The notes: generated by a model from the letters alone, not told the origin. DNA of 64,000 nucleotides from Pontederia crassipes (GCA_030549335.1 CM060190.1:48994999-49058998); one strand, 5' to 3'; shown: positions 35,635-48,995, counted from the stretch's first letter. Translations and numbers: made by a program.

Positions 35635-37941
35635 ATGCTGCCCAGGTGGAAGTGGAAGAAGAACGAGTGCACCAAGAACACATTTTTAAACTTTTCCCTG
35701 CGCTCCTCCCGCTTTCTTCTTCTTCTTCTTCTTCCTCCTCGACCCCTTCATTCTTCTTCCCACACTCCTACTCCGGCGAGCCCTCTCGCAGCCTTCTTCG
35801 CTCTGCTCAAATCCTCCTCCAGAACCATTAGGGCCCTCTCCGATGCCGAGCTCCTCCATTCCAGGGCGATCAGGACCGGCTTTGCCCAGGACGACGCAGC
35901 TCGCGCTGGCATCCTCATCCTCTACGCTAAGTGCGGCCATCCTGACCTCGCGCACAAGCTGTTCGACGAAACCCGCCAAAGGGATGCGCTTTCCTGGACC
36001 GTCCTGATATCCGGATACTCCAGAACTGGGGCGCACGAACTCGGCCTCCAGCTCTTCTCTCGGATGCTGAGTGAAGGTTGCCCCCCTAACCACTTCACGC
36101 TCGCCAGCGTTCTCAAGTGCTGCGCTCTGGGCTCCTCCCACGGCCTCGGTATGGGTAAGAGCGTTCACGGATGGACTCTGAGGAACGGGATTGAGCTGGA
36201 TGTTGCGCTTCACAATTCGATCCTTGACTTCTATGCAAAATCAGGGGACTTCGAGTGCGCGAGGAATGTTTTCCGGACGATGAGAGAGAAGGATTTCATC
36301 TCCTGGAATGTGATGACCAGTGCATATTTGCATGTCGGGGATATGGACGGCTCCATGGAACTCTTTGAGATGTCCCCGATGCGAGATGCCTCGACCTGGA
36401 ACACGATAATTAACGGTCATATAGGGCGCGGGTGTTGCAAGACTGCTCTGCAGCTTCTCCAAAGAATGGTGAAGATCGGACCTAGATTTAATCAGCTCAC
36501 TTTCTCAATGGCTCTTGTCTTGGCAAGCAAGTTAGCTCTGCTGAAACTAGGAAAGCAGCTCCACTGCCAAATCTTAAGGAAAGGGTACGAGTATGAGCAA
36601 GACATGTTCATTAGGAATTCTCTGATAGATATGTACTGCAAGTGTGGTGACATGAGAGCTGCATCCTCCATCTTTGCATGCTCATCTGGCCATTCTGATC
36701 GTTCAAAAGCAGAAAGCATTTCTTGGAGTGCAATGATTGCTGGGTATGTACACAATGGTATGGATGACGAGGCTCTGGATCTCTTTCGCAAAATGTTGCG
36801 AGAAGGGTATAAAGCGGATCAATTTACGATGACGAGTATAACCGCTGCCTGCTCTGATGCTGGTATAATAGAGCAAGGTAGACAGGTGCACTGCTGTGTT
36901 GAAAAACTTGGGTATTGTTTTGATGATTTTATGGCATCAGCTATTACTGATATGTATGCAAAATGTGGATCCCTAGAAGATGCATGCAAGATCTTTGACA
37001 GTGTGTGCAGTAGGAATGTGGTGTTGTGGACTTCAATGATAGGTTCTTATGCTATGCATGGTCATGCAAAAGAGGCCTTACAGATTTATGAAAGTATGCT
37101 GAAGAAGAATATTTGCCCGAATGAGATCACTGTTGTGCATGTTTTGTCAGCATGTAGCCATTCTGGATTAGTCATGGAAGCAACTTCATACTTTAAATCA
37201 ATGAAAGAAATTCATGGCATAGATCCAAGTATCGAGCACTTCACCTGTATGGTTGATCTTCTTGGTAGGGCTGGTCTATTCGAGAAGGCAAAGGACTTCA
37301 TTTATGAAAATAATATTAATGATTATGCAGTTATCTGGAAATCACTTTTATCAGCTTGTCGAGTTCACAATAACATAGAAATGGCATCATGGGTTTCCAA
37401 GCAACTGTTTAGACTTGAACCACATGGTACTGGAAATTATGTGTTGCTATCTAATATATATGCTTCCAAAAGGAGATGGAAGGAGGCTTCAAACCTGAGG
37501 TGCATGATGCATGAAAGGGGGATCAGAAAAGTTCCAGGAAAATCTTGGATTCAGATAAAGAATAAGGTGCACATTTTTTCTGCTGGAGACAGCTCCCATC
37601 CCCAGACATTTGAGATTTACTCTTATCTAGACAACTTGATTGGGAGACTGAAGGAAATAGGCTATTGCAGTCAAACTGAATTGGTTGTTCATGATGTCGA
37701 AGAAGAGCAAAAGGAATCCAGCCTTATCTATCACAGCGAAAAGCTTGCTATTGCTTATGGGATTATCAATACTCCTTTTGGGTCAACTATCAGAATAATG
37801 AAAAATTTGCGTGTTTGCACAGACTGCCATGAAGCTATCAAATTTATTACTGTTGCTACTGGAAGGGAGGTAGTCCTTAGAGATGCCCAACGTTTTCATC
37901 ATTTTAAGTGTGGGAAATGCTCTTGTGGTGATTACTGGTGA
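35635..37941 (+). CDS. PLS-class pentatricopeptide repeat protein with E and DYW domains
   Basis: DYW PPR proteins enter mitochondria or plastids, bind defined RNA sites through their repeats and carry out C-to-U editing. The intronless CDS gives 768 residues. The N-terminus (about 1-60) is basic, serine-rich and hydrophobic, like an organellar targeting sequence, and contains a short Leu run from a CTT repeat. From about residue 65 to 560 the repeats of the P, L and S types follow one another (for example the IDMYCKCGD and TDMYAKCGS repeats). The E region with its GKSWI box comes next, then the DYW domain, ending exactly at DYW. The deaminase signature is intact: H700-S-E702 and C728-T-D-C731-H732. 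The terminal CGKCSC zinc site is also intact. The editing target and organelle cannot be told from sequence. Confidence 0.95.
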   Translation: MLPRWKWKKNECTKNTFLNFSLRSSRFLLLLLLPPRPLHSSSHTPTPASPLAAFFALLKSSSRTIRALSDAELLHSRAIRTGFAQDDAARAGILILYAKCGHPDLAHKLFDETRQRDALSWTVLISGYSRTGAHELGLQLFSRMLSEGCPPNHFTLASVLKCCALGSSHGLGMGKSVHGWTLRNGIELDVALHNSILDFYAKSGDFECARNVFRTMREKDFISWNVMTSAYLHVGDMDGSMELFEMSPMRDASTWNTIINGHIGRGCCKTALQLLQRMVKIGPRFNQLTFSMALVLASKLALLKLGKQLHCQILRKGYEYEQDMFIRNSLIDMYCKCGDMRAASSIFACSSGHSDRSKAESISWSAMIAGYVHNGMDDEALDLFRKMLREGYKADQFTMTSITAACSDAGIIEQGRQVHCCVEKLGYCFDDFMASAITDMYAKCGSLEDACKIFDSVCSRNVVLWTSMIGSYAMHGHAKEALQIYESMLKKNICPNEITVVHVLSACSHSGLVMEATSYFKSMKEIHGIDPSIEHFTCMVDLLGRAGLFEKAKDFIYENNINDYAVIWKSLLSACRVHNNIEMASWVSKQLFRLEPHGTGNYVLLSNIYASKRRWKEASNLRCMMHERGIRKVPGKSWIQIKNKVHIFSAGDSSHPQTFEIYSYLDNLIGRLKEIGYCSQTELVVHDVEEEQKESSLIYHSEKLAIAYGIINTPFGSTIRIMKNLRVCTDCHEAIKFITVATGREVVLRDAQRFHHFKCGKCSCGDYW

Positions 37942-39693
37942 ATAAATCTAGAAAGGTTTTTGCATCTCACCTGTTTTATTTGCCAGCACTTGTGCCCACA
38001 TGAACTGCATCATGTACATACACTTGAAGTTTTTTATTTGAAGGTGACGTACTCTTGAAAGTTGAAAATAAGGTACAATGTTCAAGATAGAAAACTACAT
38101 CATGTTTATCAGGTACATACTTCCACTCTTGAAGGGAAAGCATGTACCTGGATGTAGTTCAGTAATGAAACCAAGATAGGGTAAATCATTCATTACCTTT
38201 TTCTTTAGTGTTCCTTCTACTTTTTGTTTCTAGATGCAATGCTTGATTATAGTATTCATTTTGAAATGCTCAAGTGAAGGGTCCTTGCAAAGCATGCATG
38301 TCTTTATTGGAACACACGTAATTCAGTGTTATCATGGTTAAGTTGGGTAGTTGGCTCCTTTTGCATTTTTGGTTTTGTTCATCTGATACATGATTTTTGG
38401 ATTTATTGTTCGTTGTCATCCTATGCAGTTCTTTTTTACGTTTTACAAGGCCACCTTGATGTTCTACCAAAATCATCACATGCAGTAATTGCCAAAAGAA
38501 TCAAGATGACAATGGTCTCATCTTATCACTTATATGTCTTTATCCAGATGAAAAAGCTGTCTTTTGTGGGAAGGTAAGAGCAATCAAGGAGAGAAAGATA
38601 CCAACATGAAAGTTACAGGTGCTTACATATTAAGTTAAACATTTCTTTTCTGAGAGAGAAGGTCAGAAGTTCTCTTAACTTTTCAACTGACATAAAGTTA
38701 GATGTAATGTTAATTTCTGTCCGCGAATGCACTCTATGATCTGTCAGATATGTATTTGTTATACTGCAAAAAGAAACAATTCAGGAACTACTTTCAGCAT
38801 TAGAAGAAAATAACTGGTACAAATCTTGTCAAAACATTTCTTATGAGATGTACCTCCCATTAGTTACTTTTGATATATTTCATATTTTGCTTGTATAGGT
38901 TATTACTGCCGCCTACCATACAATTACTAGATATTCTGCTATCATGCCATGGACAACATCTAGGCATTTACCTGACAACAAAACCAAGTATTATAATTTA
39001 TCATGCTCATCTTGAACCAAGGACAGGGAAAAACGACCCAAGAATTTGCCAGAGTTTTTAAGGTTTATTTTTTGGAATGCTAGTTCATAAAATAAGCATG
39101 AAGTTTCAGGGCTAATATAAGTTTCAAATTTCCCAAGAAGAGAACTACTGGGCAAAATGTTGAGTACAGCATTGGAGCCTGATCCCAATGTGTTAGGATA
39201 AGTCTATTTCATGTTGTAACTTTCTTGTTTTTCTTTCACTTTTGTATCAAACTGGAATTCCTAATTTGGGAGTTGTTTGTTGTTAGGCAAGGAGAAGGTA
39301 TAGGGAAAGTAATTTCCCATTTTGGTTCTTAGTGGAGACAAAGTCTACAAGAGCCCACGATCTAAGAGGAGCAGCAGGAGAAGGTTCTGAGTGTACACAA
39401 AGAGCAGTTGGTGGGCTCAGAGTGGCCTACAATTTAGACTTGGAAATCAGCTTAAAGGTAGGTACCAAACCAACCAACCCAACCCACCCCATAATTCTTC
39501 ATCATCTATCTCCTTCTCCCACCAAACTTAGATTATATGAGAAATCATTCATTCTTGTTATCAAAGCCAACGCCATCCAATATAACAAATCCACTTGCAC
39601 TTCCATTTCTTTCATGCTCATAACTACCCAGGCCCTCCCTCTTCCCTCCCCCCTGTCCCTCCCAGCTCCATATCTCGTTTCATTCATGAGGCA
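37942..39693. other. Spacer between the PPR and RIC-type genes
   Basis: The first part is presumably the PPR 3' UTR. No recognisable coding sequence follows. From about 39,440 to 39,693 the sequence is CT- and CCCTCC-rich, consistent with the leader of the downstream CRIB gene. Confidence 0.5.
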
Positions 39694-40264
39694 ATGAGGG
39701 ACCGAAGAATGGATAGATTCATCATCCTTCCTTTCTCCATCGGTTGTGCCTCTCAATCAAGTGTTGCTGTCGTAGAAAACCATTCGAAGAGACCGCAAGC
39801 AGAGGCAGTTGCAGCCTCAACTCTACCAAGTAGCACATCCTTTCTCTCCTTCCTAGTTCAATGCCATGGTCTCGTGGGACTTTCGTTCTTCTTTAACACC
39901 GTTATTTTCTGAAGGTTGTGGGGATGCTCAGAGGCAAGGCAGCGGGAAGAGGATTAACATATCCGCGGGGTTTCAGAAGCTGATCAAGAGCTTCAAGAAC
40001 TTGTCTCATTTGTTCGTGATATATGAGGAGGACGACGATGAGATAGAGATGGAGATCGGTTTCCCGACCGACGTGCAGCACATCGGGCACATCGGGTGGG
40101 ATGGGTTCAACAACACGAACAGCGTGAAGAGCTGGGACAAAGCCCCGGAGTTCCTCCCACTGCCATCCTTCTCCCTGAAGCAGTTCGAGCTGGCCATGGC
40201 TGCGCAGGGTGGTGACCCTCCGGCCCCAGTCCCCCTGGGAGCCCTCCAACGGAAAGTGGCGTAG
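39694..40264 (+). CDS. ROP-interactive CRIB-motif protein (RIC family), two exons
   Basis: RIC proteins bind active ROP GTPases through a CRIB motif and act in cell polarity, cytoskeleton and tip-growth signalling at the cell cortex. The N-terminal MRDRRMDRFIILPFSIGC segment matches the conserved start of RIC2/RIC4-like members. The CRIB motif is in exon 2: I96-G-F-P99 then H104-I-G-H107-I-G, with the usual Ile, Pro and two His. The best model joins 39,694-39,855 to 39,932-40,264 across a 76-bp GT-AG intron and gives 164 residues. An alternative (exon 1 to 39,868, exon 2 from 39,915) keeps the frame but needs an intron of only 46 bp, so it is less likely. The C-terminal tail after the CRIB is short and Pro-rich. 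The family is certain; the exact splice junction is not. Confidence 0.88.
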
Positions 40265-40740
40265 GCCTCTGGCTCTCTCTGCCGCATGGTTAATTTATTA
40301 ACTTACATTTGGATCCTTCTGCTGTATCCTCTTCTTGGTGATGGTGATGAGGGGGAGGGGGCTGCATGTGAACTTTGTATAGCTTGTTGTGATGGTACGA
40401 GACAAATTTTACAACCTTTTCTTCAGTCCTTTTTTTTCTCTTTTCTTCCTTGTCCAAATCTTGACGCTTTCTAATTGACGTATGAGACTGTTGCAATAAA
40501 TGTCTTTTTAATATAATTTATTTTCTTGTATTACTGTTATTGTGTATTGATGAGGGGCTTCTGAGTTGTGACACCCCCAGTCCACACAGCAGAGAAAGTG
40601 TGAGGGGGTTGATCCAAGGCCACTCGTGAACGAGGTAAATTTCATGCCGCAAAAAAGATTTGATTCCTTGTGTTGGGGGGTGGGGAGTTCACGTGAACAT
40701 GACAGCCCACCGGATTGTCATACTGTTAGAATGTAGTCCA
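40265..40740. other. 3' flank of the RIC gene
   Basis: This region holds the presumed RIC 3' UTR to about 40,530, followed by about 200 bp of non-repetitive DNA before copia-derived sequence begins. No gene is seen. Confidence 0.5.
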
Positions 40741-43692
40741 CATATAACGTTAGGATAGTAAAATTATCATCGAACTTATGAACATACATACGGTGATCTT
40801 CATCAATTAAGTTAAAATCGTATGAAATGAGTAACTAATGAAATTTAAGATATCACTGTCTAAATAATTGTTTGAGTCCATAAATGGATCAGTGTAATCT
40901 ATAAATTTTGCGCGCTTCTTCGTTTACGATGAAGTCTTGAAATTGTTTTATGTAAATTTTTTCATCTAGTTCACCATTGAAAAATGTAATTTTTACATTC
41001 ATTTGATGTAATTCTGAGTCCATATATACGATTATAGTTAATATTAGGCGAATTGAAGCAAATATTACAATAGATGCAAAAGTTTTTTCATAGTCATCAC
41101 TCGCTGTTTGGGTGAAACATTTCGCCTAAGCAGACTTTATATCTTTCAATTGATCCATTCATGTCACGTTTAATTTTGAGAACTCATTTATTCCCAATTA
41201 CCTTACAGCCTGGCGGGAAATCAACCAAGTTCTAGACTTGATTTTTTTTGTTTAGATCCTAACTTTTCTTCCATTGCCTTAATCCATTCTTCTTTAGCAG
41301 GGGACATGAGAGTTTCTTTAATAGATTTGGACTCAAGTTTGTCTTCCAGACTTACTATGTGGGCTTAACATGGCCCATGTTCATGCAGCTTTTCAAATCA
41401 TCGGCGCGAAGCATATTTTCTAGTAGTCCATCGAAGGAAACTTTTATTTCGTCAATTGACTATTGTGAATCTCTTCCACTCGGATCAAGCTGTGGGACGA
41501 AGAACACAAACTCCTCAACGGATTAATCGCGTCGTCGACTCGGGATCTTCTTCTTCATTTAGAAGAAGTCCCTCGTCTATCTCACCTTTCTTAGGAAATT
41601 CATTCTCTATAAATGTCACATCTTTACTTTCAATTTTCATTACTGTACCATCTTCCCTTTCACTTATAAAAATATAATTCTGTCCTCTTGAATTCAACTT
41701 TTCATACTTATGAAAATTATTTAAAACATAGGTCGTGCAACCCAATGGCGCAAATAACAAATGTTAGACTTTCGACCTATCCAAAGCTCATAAGCAGTGG
41801 TAGAAACAAATTTCGATGGTACACGGTATAGTATAAAATGTAGGCAGCAATCAATAGTGCATCACCCCAATATGAAATCGGAAGATTAGCTTGCACCATC
41901 ATGGATCGAACCATATCAAATAAAATATGATTCCGTCTTTCTGCAACACCATTTTGTTGCAGAGTTCTTGGTACTGTTAGTTGTCTAACTATATCATTTT
42001 TATTACATAAATTTTTGAATATGTCAGAGAGATATTCACGCTCACAATCGGTTTGCAAAACTTTAATCTTGTGATGCACTTAATTTTTGTCATGTTCATG
42101 AATCGTACAAAATAATCTAAAGTTTCAGACTTATGAGAAATCAAGTATACACCACCGTAGTGTAAATAATCATCTACAAAGGTGATGAAGTAAGAAATAA
42201 TGTTTGAATGGATTAATTGTAATGTGTATTCAGCGCATTTTCCCTTTCCAAATGGTGTTCTTGTTTTTTTGCTAGCTAGACATTCATTACAAGTTGGAAG
42301 ATCAACTTTTGCGAGAGACTCCAAGAGACCTTCTCTAGCAAGTCTATTCATTTGATCTTGATCAATATGTCAGAGTCCGACATGCCAAATATTGACACAT
42401 TCATTCACATCAACAGATGACATAAAAGAATAACTATTAGCAATATATTTAAAACATAAAATAGAAAACCATTGCATAGAAGAACATTGTCAAGACATAC
42501 TATCATTTGTTTCCTTTGAAAATTTATTACCTAACCAAACTTGTCTACTACTGACACAGGAAGTAAATTTCGCCTAAAAGCTGAAGCATATAAAACGTCG
42601 TGAAGATAAAGAATTTGGTCGTTGCGAAATTCTAACTTGTGCTTTCCATTGATTTTAACTTTAACTCTTTTGTTGTTGCCAATGTAAATCAATTTGCTCC
42701 CCGCACTTATTCGATGAAATTCCACAAAGATCCCATGATCTTTTGCTATATGGTCGGTGGCTCCTAAATTTGCAATCCACGAAGAATGAATTTCAGCAAT
42801 TAAGACACAACTAGAAACATAAGTAAAAGAATCGTGGTTAGGACAAACCTTCTTAGGCTCAATGCAATCACAAGTGAAGTGATCACGTTTGCTACAATTG
42901 TAGCATTTTACTTTATTTATGTCTGCTTTGCCGCCACATTATCCATGTTTGTGCTGGTGGCCTGGGGCTTTTTTTGTCCAACATCTCCACTCCTTTTATT
43001 TGGTTGCAAGTTATGCGGCCTTTTTCTCTTGGATTAGAAACCAACTCTTTGTCCATCATTTTCAGCAACGAATATTTCAGATGATTGATTCATGGCTTGA
43101 AAGGTCTTATCCTTCATTTCAATGTGGCGAGCAGCTTGGTCAAAAGTTTGACACTTTCGTTGTGCATCAAGTTATAACGCATATGTTCCTGACTTCTAGA
43201 AAGAGAGCGGATCAGAGCCTCCATCTGTTGCTCGTCATCGAGCACTTGTCCCGCATTCTTGAGTTCATGGAACATGTTAGACATCTCTTGAATATGCTCC
43301 CTCATCATATGATTTGGACGATTCTGATGACAGTCAAATTTAACCATGAGCATCCGGGTGGTTCGCGGTGACCCGTACTTATTCCAAAGCATCATCCACA
43401 TTTCGAATGTCATCTTATAAACTTCGAATTCACACAAGAGAGAATTCTTCTTCGTACTCAACAACGTAATGCAAGCAATGCGATTCTTTTTTGTCCAAGC
43501 CTAATATGCCTCCATGTTCCTCTTGCGTTGGGCATTATTTCCAAGTGCAAGTTCATTGACAACATGGTTAATGATCTCCAAGATCTCTTATTCTTCTAAG
43601 AGATATTGGACCTTGCGGTGCCAAATATCATCATTATCGTCATTGAGCTTTTCATTCTTGTTCAGATCAACAATTATTGTTTTGGAAGCCAT
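40740..43692 (-). mobile_element. Broken Ty1/copia element, gag-protease-integrase-partial RT
   Basis: On the minus strand, domains appear in copia order but interrupted by stops and frameshifts. Gag begins with an ATG at 43,692 and a longer piece lies at 43,464-43,114. A CX2CX4HX4C zinc knuckle (CYNCSKRDHFTCDC) is at about 42,860-42,905. A protease-region fragment is at 42,725-42,531 and the GAG-pre-integrase segment at about 42,351-42,240. The integrase core with QQNGVAERRN is at 42,079-41,777. The start of reverse transcriptase (PPGCKVIGNKWVLKIKRD) is at about 41,235-41,165. Sequence left of about 40,900 shows no RNase H and no 3' LTR, so the element is truncated and dead. Confidence 0.85.
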
Positions 43693-43699
43693 GATATAG

Positions 43700-45765
43700 T
43701 TTGGTTACAAAATAGGAGAAATCAGTGTTATGCATGTTATAATTTGTCCGCAAAAAGCATAAATAATAAAATAACAATACTCATGAAATAGTGACATCGA
43801 GAGATTGTTATACTCCCACTAATCTCCCACAATCTCTAGAAAATGTTATCATTCATTATTTTAATAATGCGATAAAATTAATCTAAATGTTTGAAATTTG
43901 AATTAACACATAATTCAAAATTTTCTACTCTATACATTTTGAATCAACTTATAATTTAAAATCACAAAAATTCATTTCATGTGGTGCACCAAATTATTTC
44001 TAATATGACCAAGACAATCAGGACTAGTGCTATGGGGGCTCTTCCTCGAAGGGTGTCAATTAAATAATCGTGCATTATCTTTCGTCTCGATATCACATTA
44101 GAAAAAATTGTGCTACCACTGTCACATATCAACACTATTTTTTGGAGACTGCATCGACCATGCACTAGACCAATTCCTCGAACCTTTATAGACATGCATT
44201 TCGGGTCACACACCACTCATCACAAAGATATTAATTATTGTAATAATATTTGAATATCATGCCTTAGTCTTACAAAAGAACTACTTATATTTCATGTATT
44301 CATTAATTGCCTATAGTTTGTGTAATTAGACCAACTAATTTTTTTATTATATGCTTTGCATGAAACATTAATTTCAACACACAACCAAAAATAATATTGT
44401 GATGTTAATTAATTCTCACAAAATAATTAATTTAATTTCAAATCAATTTCTAGGCAACTTATCATGTTTAACAGAATTGGACATACCAAATTTAAATTCA
44501 AATTCACAATTTTAACACATAGTCAAAATTTTAGGAAAGCAATTATTTGCAATAAATTTTGCACATATCAAATTTGAATTCAAATTCAAATTTCAAATTA
44601 TTCAAAATGCCTTTAATAATTGAATTTAGATCACTATATTAAATACCATTATGACATACATAAATAAAAATATTTATTTCATGCATGATAACACATTTAT
44701 TAGGCAATATTTATGATTGACATGCAAATCTAATCATTTAATTAATGCACTAAATCAATGAGTGATTTTCTTTTAGTAGCATTAAATTGCATTCAATATT
44801 TCAGAAAAAATCTTTAAGGAAAATACATATTTTTTCCTAATATTTTGAAATTTTAAATAGATATTTTCTATTTAAATTATTTTAATATTCAAGCAAAAAA
44901 GAAAAAAAGAAAAAAAATGTTTGTTGGGCCTTTCAGGTGGCCTATCTGCCAATGCATGTGAATGCAACACCTTAACAATCAAGAGCCTTTCAACAGGCCT
45001 TGTGTTTGCTGGAACGGTTTTCTTTTTTTTCTCTTTTTTGCTACAACACATGTAGTAAAAAAATTTGAAAAATTCACCAAAAATATTAAAATAAATAAGA
45101 AATAATATATTATGGTCTAGGTTCATCCATGATATATTTGTGATGACAAAAATCATTTTGTCCCTCGGTTATGATCATACAATCGATATGCGTAGATTCC
45201 AAAAATAATAACAAATATTATTTTTTGACGCAATCACGTGTTCCGGAAAAACAAGAAAGATCTAATATCAACATTGAATTTATAACATATATAAATCATA
45301 GAGGTTGCGGAATACATCTTGCAGTGGAAGCAGTCATCGAAACTTTTTCACAAATACTTGACGAACGCACTTGTACCTCAGGATCGGGTTTCGAACCTCG
45401 AAAGAACGAAATACTTTGTCACAGCACAAGTACCTCTGAATGAACCTATACAAAAGCACACAAAAGCATGATTTTGACCTTTAGTATTGGTCCCCTTTTA
45501 TAGGTGAGGGAGACTTGAGCGAGGAGGCATATCACTCGCATCATTAATGCTGACCGCATATGTCATTAATGTTGATTGTGCGATATGCATGATTGTGCAT
45601 ATCACCCGCCATTAATGCTAAATTTGCATCACGCATTGTGCATCACGCGATATGCATATTGCGCACATCACACGCGCACAATCGCGCGTCTTGCGGGAGG
45701 CCACCTGCTGCCCCAAGCGGGCCATGCACATGGTCCACCAATGCCCAACGTGGGCATTTCTCAAC

Positions 45766-45814
<49 letters not shown>

Positions 45815-45830
45815 TGTGCGTGTGTGATCA
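43700..45830 (-). mobile_element. Probable 5' LTR and leader of the broken copia element
   Basis: This AT-rich region lies directly upstream of the copia gag in minus-strand sense. On that strand a TATA box (CCTATAAAAGG) lies at about 45,495-45,505, with an AT-rich leader after it, as expected of an LTR promoter. The region contains no host gene. A clean primer-binding site and LTR borders were not found, so the limits are approximate. A (TA)n(TGTA)n microsatellite marks the right edge. Confidence 0.4.
45775..45816. repeat. (TA)n(TGTA)n compound microsatellite
   Basis: About six TA units are followed by about seven TGTA units. Short frames rich in alternating Tyr/Ile and Tyr/Val/Cys/Met across it are artefacts of the repeat. 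Confidence 0.95.
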
Positions 45831-46128
45831 TAATGTTAAACTATATTTTATGATAGAAATGAGCAATAATTAAAGAAAGACTTCTTATTGCGACAATCCA
45901 ACCTCAAAGACCTTTGGATAGTATTAAATGGTTGGAGTGAAATTTCCTTTTCTATTTTTTAAATCATTGTTTAAATTGAAAATCATATTTAAGAAAAAGG
46001 AAATAAATCATCATCTAATGGATCATTATTTTAAAAGAAAAAAGTTAGGTAATTAAATAGTTGATAGAGGTGAGGTGATATTTGGCAGAAAGAAATTGGA
46101 TGAACCGGCCAAAGAATGCAACATAGGT

Positions 46129-48117
46129 TGTAATGCATCGAGATCCACATGACCTTACCTGTTCAAAGTCATTCTACATACGCTACACAATCGTTTACAA
46201 AATATTTTTGTAGAATATAAATCATAAATGTGAAAAACTTTTTTAATAATAATAGCTAATAATTCATAATATTTAAAATAATTAAAATATCAATAATTCA
46301 TAATTCTAACAAATGCGAAAATAATAAAAAGTAGATAACTCGACTTAGAACATGTGCAACATCTATCTGTCACTGAGCATACCCATACCATTGTCTATAG
46401 CTCTCTCACTTGTATGAATCAAAGTACAGAGAAAAAATTCATGAGTATAAAAATACACAGTACGTAGGATCTACTAAATAATTAATATGCTTAATAAGGT
46501 GTGATCAATGATAAGTCAATTAAGCAATCAATACAATATAATAATTTATCAATATGAGCAACATCAGTCTATGGTTAAAAGACCAATATAAATTAATAAC
46601 AATTTCCAATTGAAAATTATAAATTATTTGATCAATAAATCAATGTTCAATTAATAATTTCCAATTCGATAATCAATAGTCATTGGTCAATAACAATTCG
46701 ATTCAATAGGGCAATAATAATTGCTAATATAATGGCAATATATCCAAATGATCATGATCTATTCAATTCAGTTCGATTCGATTTCAATCCAATTCAATTC
46801 GATTCGATTTCAATTCAATTCAATTTACAATGTTCGAAATTATTCAATTCAATGAGGAGTGCTTGGTCAATTAAGAGAAATTTCATATCTTTTTCGTGTA
46901 GACTAACGTGGGATCAACCCACGGCAAGCCATTCAACAATGATAGCGCTAACAATGATTCGTGAATGACAAGGAGTCATGACCAAACAAAGGACAACCAT
47001 AGCTTCGTTAAAGGATGACAACATCTTTTAATTTTTATCTTGTCTACCTAAAACATCTATCCTTTAGCAATTTAGTTTATGTGAAATAAGACCCAATAAA
47101 AAAACTACTAGATCAGTATAGTATAAGATATGATAATAAAATATGATGATGATTAGATATGATAATAATATAATCAGAAATGATAACATTATGATCAGCA
47201 CAATCAATAACAATACAACCAACATATCATATTTCAATAATAATAACAATAAGACAATTATTATAAAATTGATAAAATAATTAATTACTAAAATAACTGT
47301 CCATTCTCCTTCTTTCTATATTGTATTATTTCTTTTCTCGTTTATGTTCTCTCCTATTCACTTGGCGCCCTCAAGTAACACCCCTTTTTTCTTCTTTTGT
47401 CTTTCTTTCTACGTCATTGGCGCTTGAGCCTTGAATTTGTTTTCTTTTTCTTCTATGCTCACCATCTCTCTCTACTTCCTCATCTTCTTTTATTAGCCGC
47501 CAACCATCACTCAAGTCGACCCTCCTTTTTTTCTTTCCGCGTAAAATGCTACATGGGAATAACTCATCTTTGGCACAAACATTCTTGGCGACCGGAGTTG
47601 ATCATCCAACAAATAATCGTACAAGTGCAAATAATAAACATATAGATCCCTCTACGTAACTCATTTCACGCCTAACCGTTCGACATCGAATCATGCCTTA
47701 TCATCATTTGGACATCATGCATCTGCTGCTGCTCTGGAATTCCACGCACAGAAAAGAAAAATAATTTTCTTAACAACAAGGATGACCAGTCATAATCTCT
47801 CTTTTATAGGGATTATAAATTCTTAATTAAACTCTAACAATTTTTTTAATCCAAATCAAATTTAATATTTCAATTAATCTCTTTAAATAATTTAAATTCA
47901 TTCTAAATTAAATAATTCCAAAATTAATTAAATAATTCCATAATAAATCCCATCCCAATTTAACCCCCCCTTTTTATTTTCGAAATTATTTAATTTAAAT
48001 AGATAGAATAATAATTTCACTATTCAATGAGTAAATAAAATATCTTTTATTTATTTTCTAAAAACCTCGAGCATTACATAGGTGATGCTGCCCTGAGACT
48101 AAGAAATGCGAGGTGTT
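46129..48117 (-). mobile_element. Probable solo gypsy-type LTR, minus orientation
   Basis: Read on the minus strand, the right edge begins close to the consensus TGTAACACCTCG (here TTAACACCTCG) and the left edge ends CGATGCATTACA. This gives about 2 kb, with the TGTAACACC...GCATTACA ends seen in the gypsy LTR pair further right. A TATA box in LTR sense (CCCTATAAAAGAG) is at about 47,804-47,816. No gag or pol adjoins it. Matching target duplications were not found, so a truncated element or chance resemblance of one edge cannot be excluded. Confidence 0.45.
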
Positions 48118-48995
48118 AAGAAGAGGATGTTAAGGAGTGGACAATAAAAATTATCCTACCAACAGGGGTAAAAGAAACGATACTATCAACATGGTTGAGT
48201 TTCAAATTTGATTCTTTGTTAATGAAAAAAAATCTATTAGTACTCTCATTTATCTGTCATTATAGTTACACGATCCGAGATGAACTATACTGAATTAATT
48301 GGACTCATAGACCGACTTGTCAACTTATTGTTAATGCACCTAGTAATGCTATACGAATTAGACTATTTACGTCGCTTTTCAAATATTGGTGACTGCCTTA
48401 AAAAATAAAAAAATGATATACTACGAGATAAAATAATTGCATTTTCCATCATGTTATTCAATTACAAGTACACGAGTTTGTATAGAAATTTATGGGACTA
48501 ATTTATAGTAGACAACAAGATTGTGTGTTACACAGAGTGAATGGATCTAGGAGATAATGCCCAAGTGGCCAATGTGCAAAAAGATGTTGCAACCAGAGGA
48601 ATTGAACACAAGACCTCTAGTAGATGACAAAGTGAAACATCCACTGGATTAGAATTATATTTCTACACTTTCTTGATATCTAATTTATTTAAGGGGGGCC
48701 AAACTTTATTTATTAGAAATTTTAACATATATACTTAATAAAATTATAAAAATTTAGGGGGGGCCAAGTCCCTCTCAGGATGTATGTGGATCCGCCTCTA
48801 GTTGCAACAGAGTGTAGATCATATCTACAATCATGCTGCTAGTATATAGGATAATATGGCATCTGAAAAGAGTAATCTCAAAGCCATCAGCATTTATGAG
48901 GAAAACGCATTCAAACATCATAAGAAGAAAGGATGCTTGACCCTAAACAACAGCCTCCATTGTGTTAACGGAAACTTCATAAATTGACTGGTATC

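Noticed and set aside
43606..43791. Plus-strand short frames opposite the copia gag
   Set aside because: They are antisense shadows of the minus-strand copia coding sequence.
45576..45873. Overlapping 60-86-codon frames
   Set aside because: They overlap in several frames and run into the (TA)n(TGTA)n microsatellite. The region is part of a probable copia LTR.
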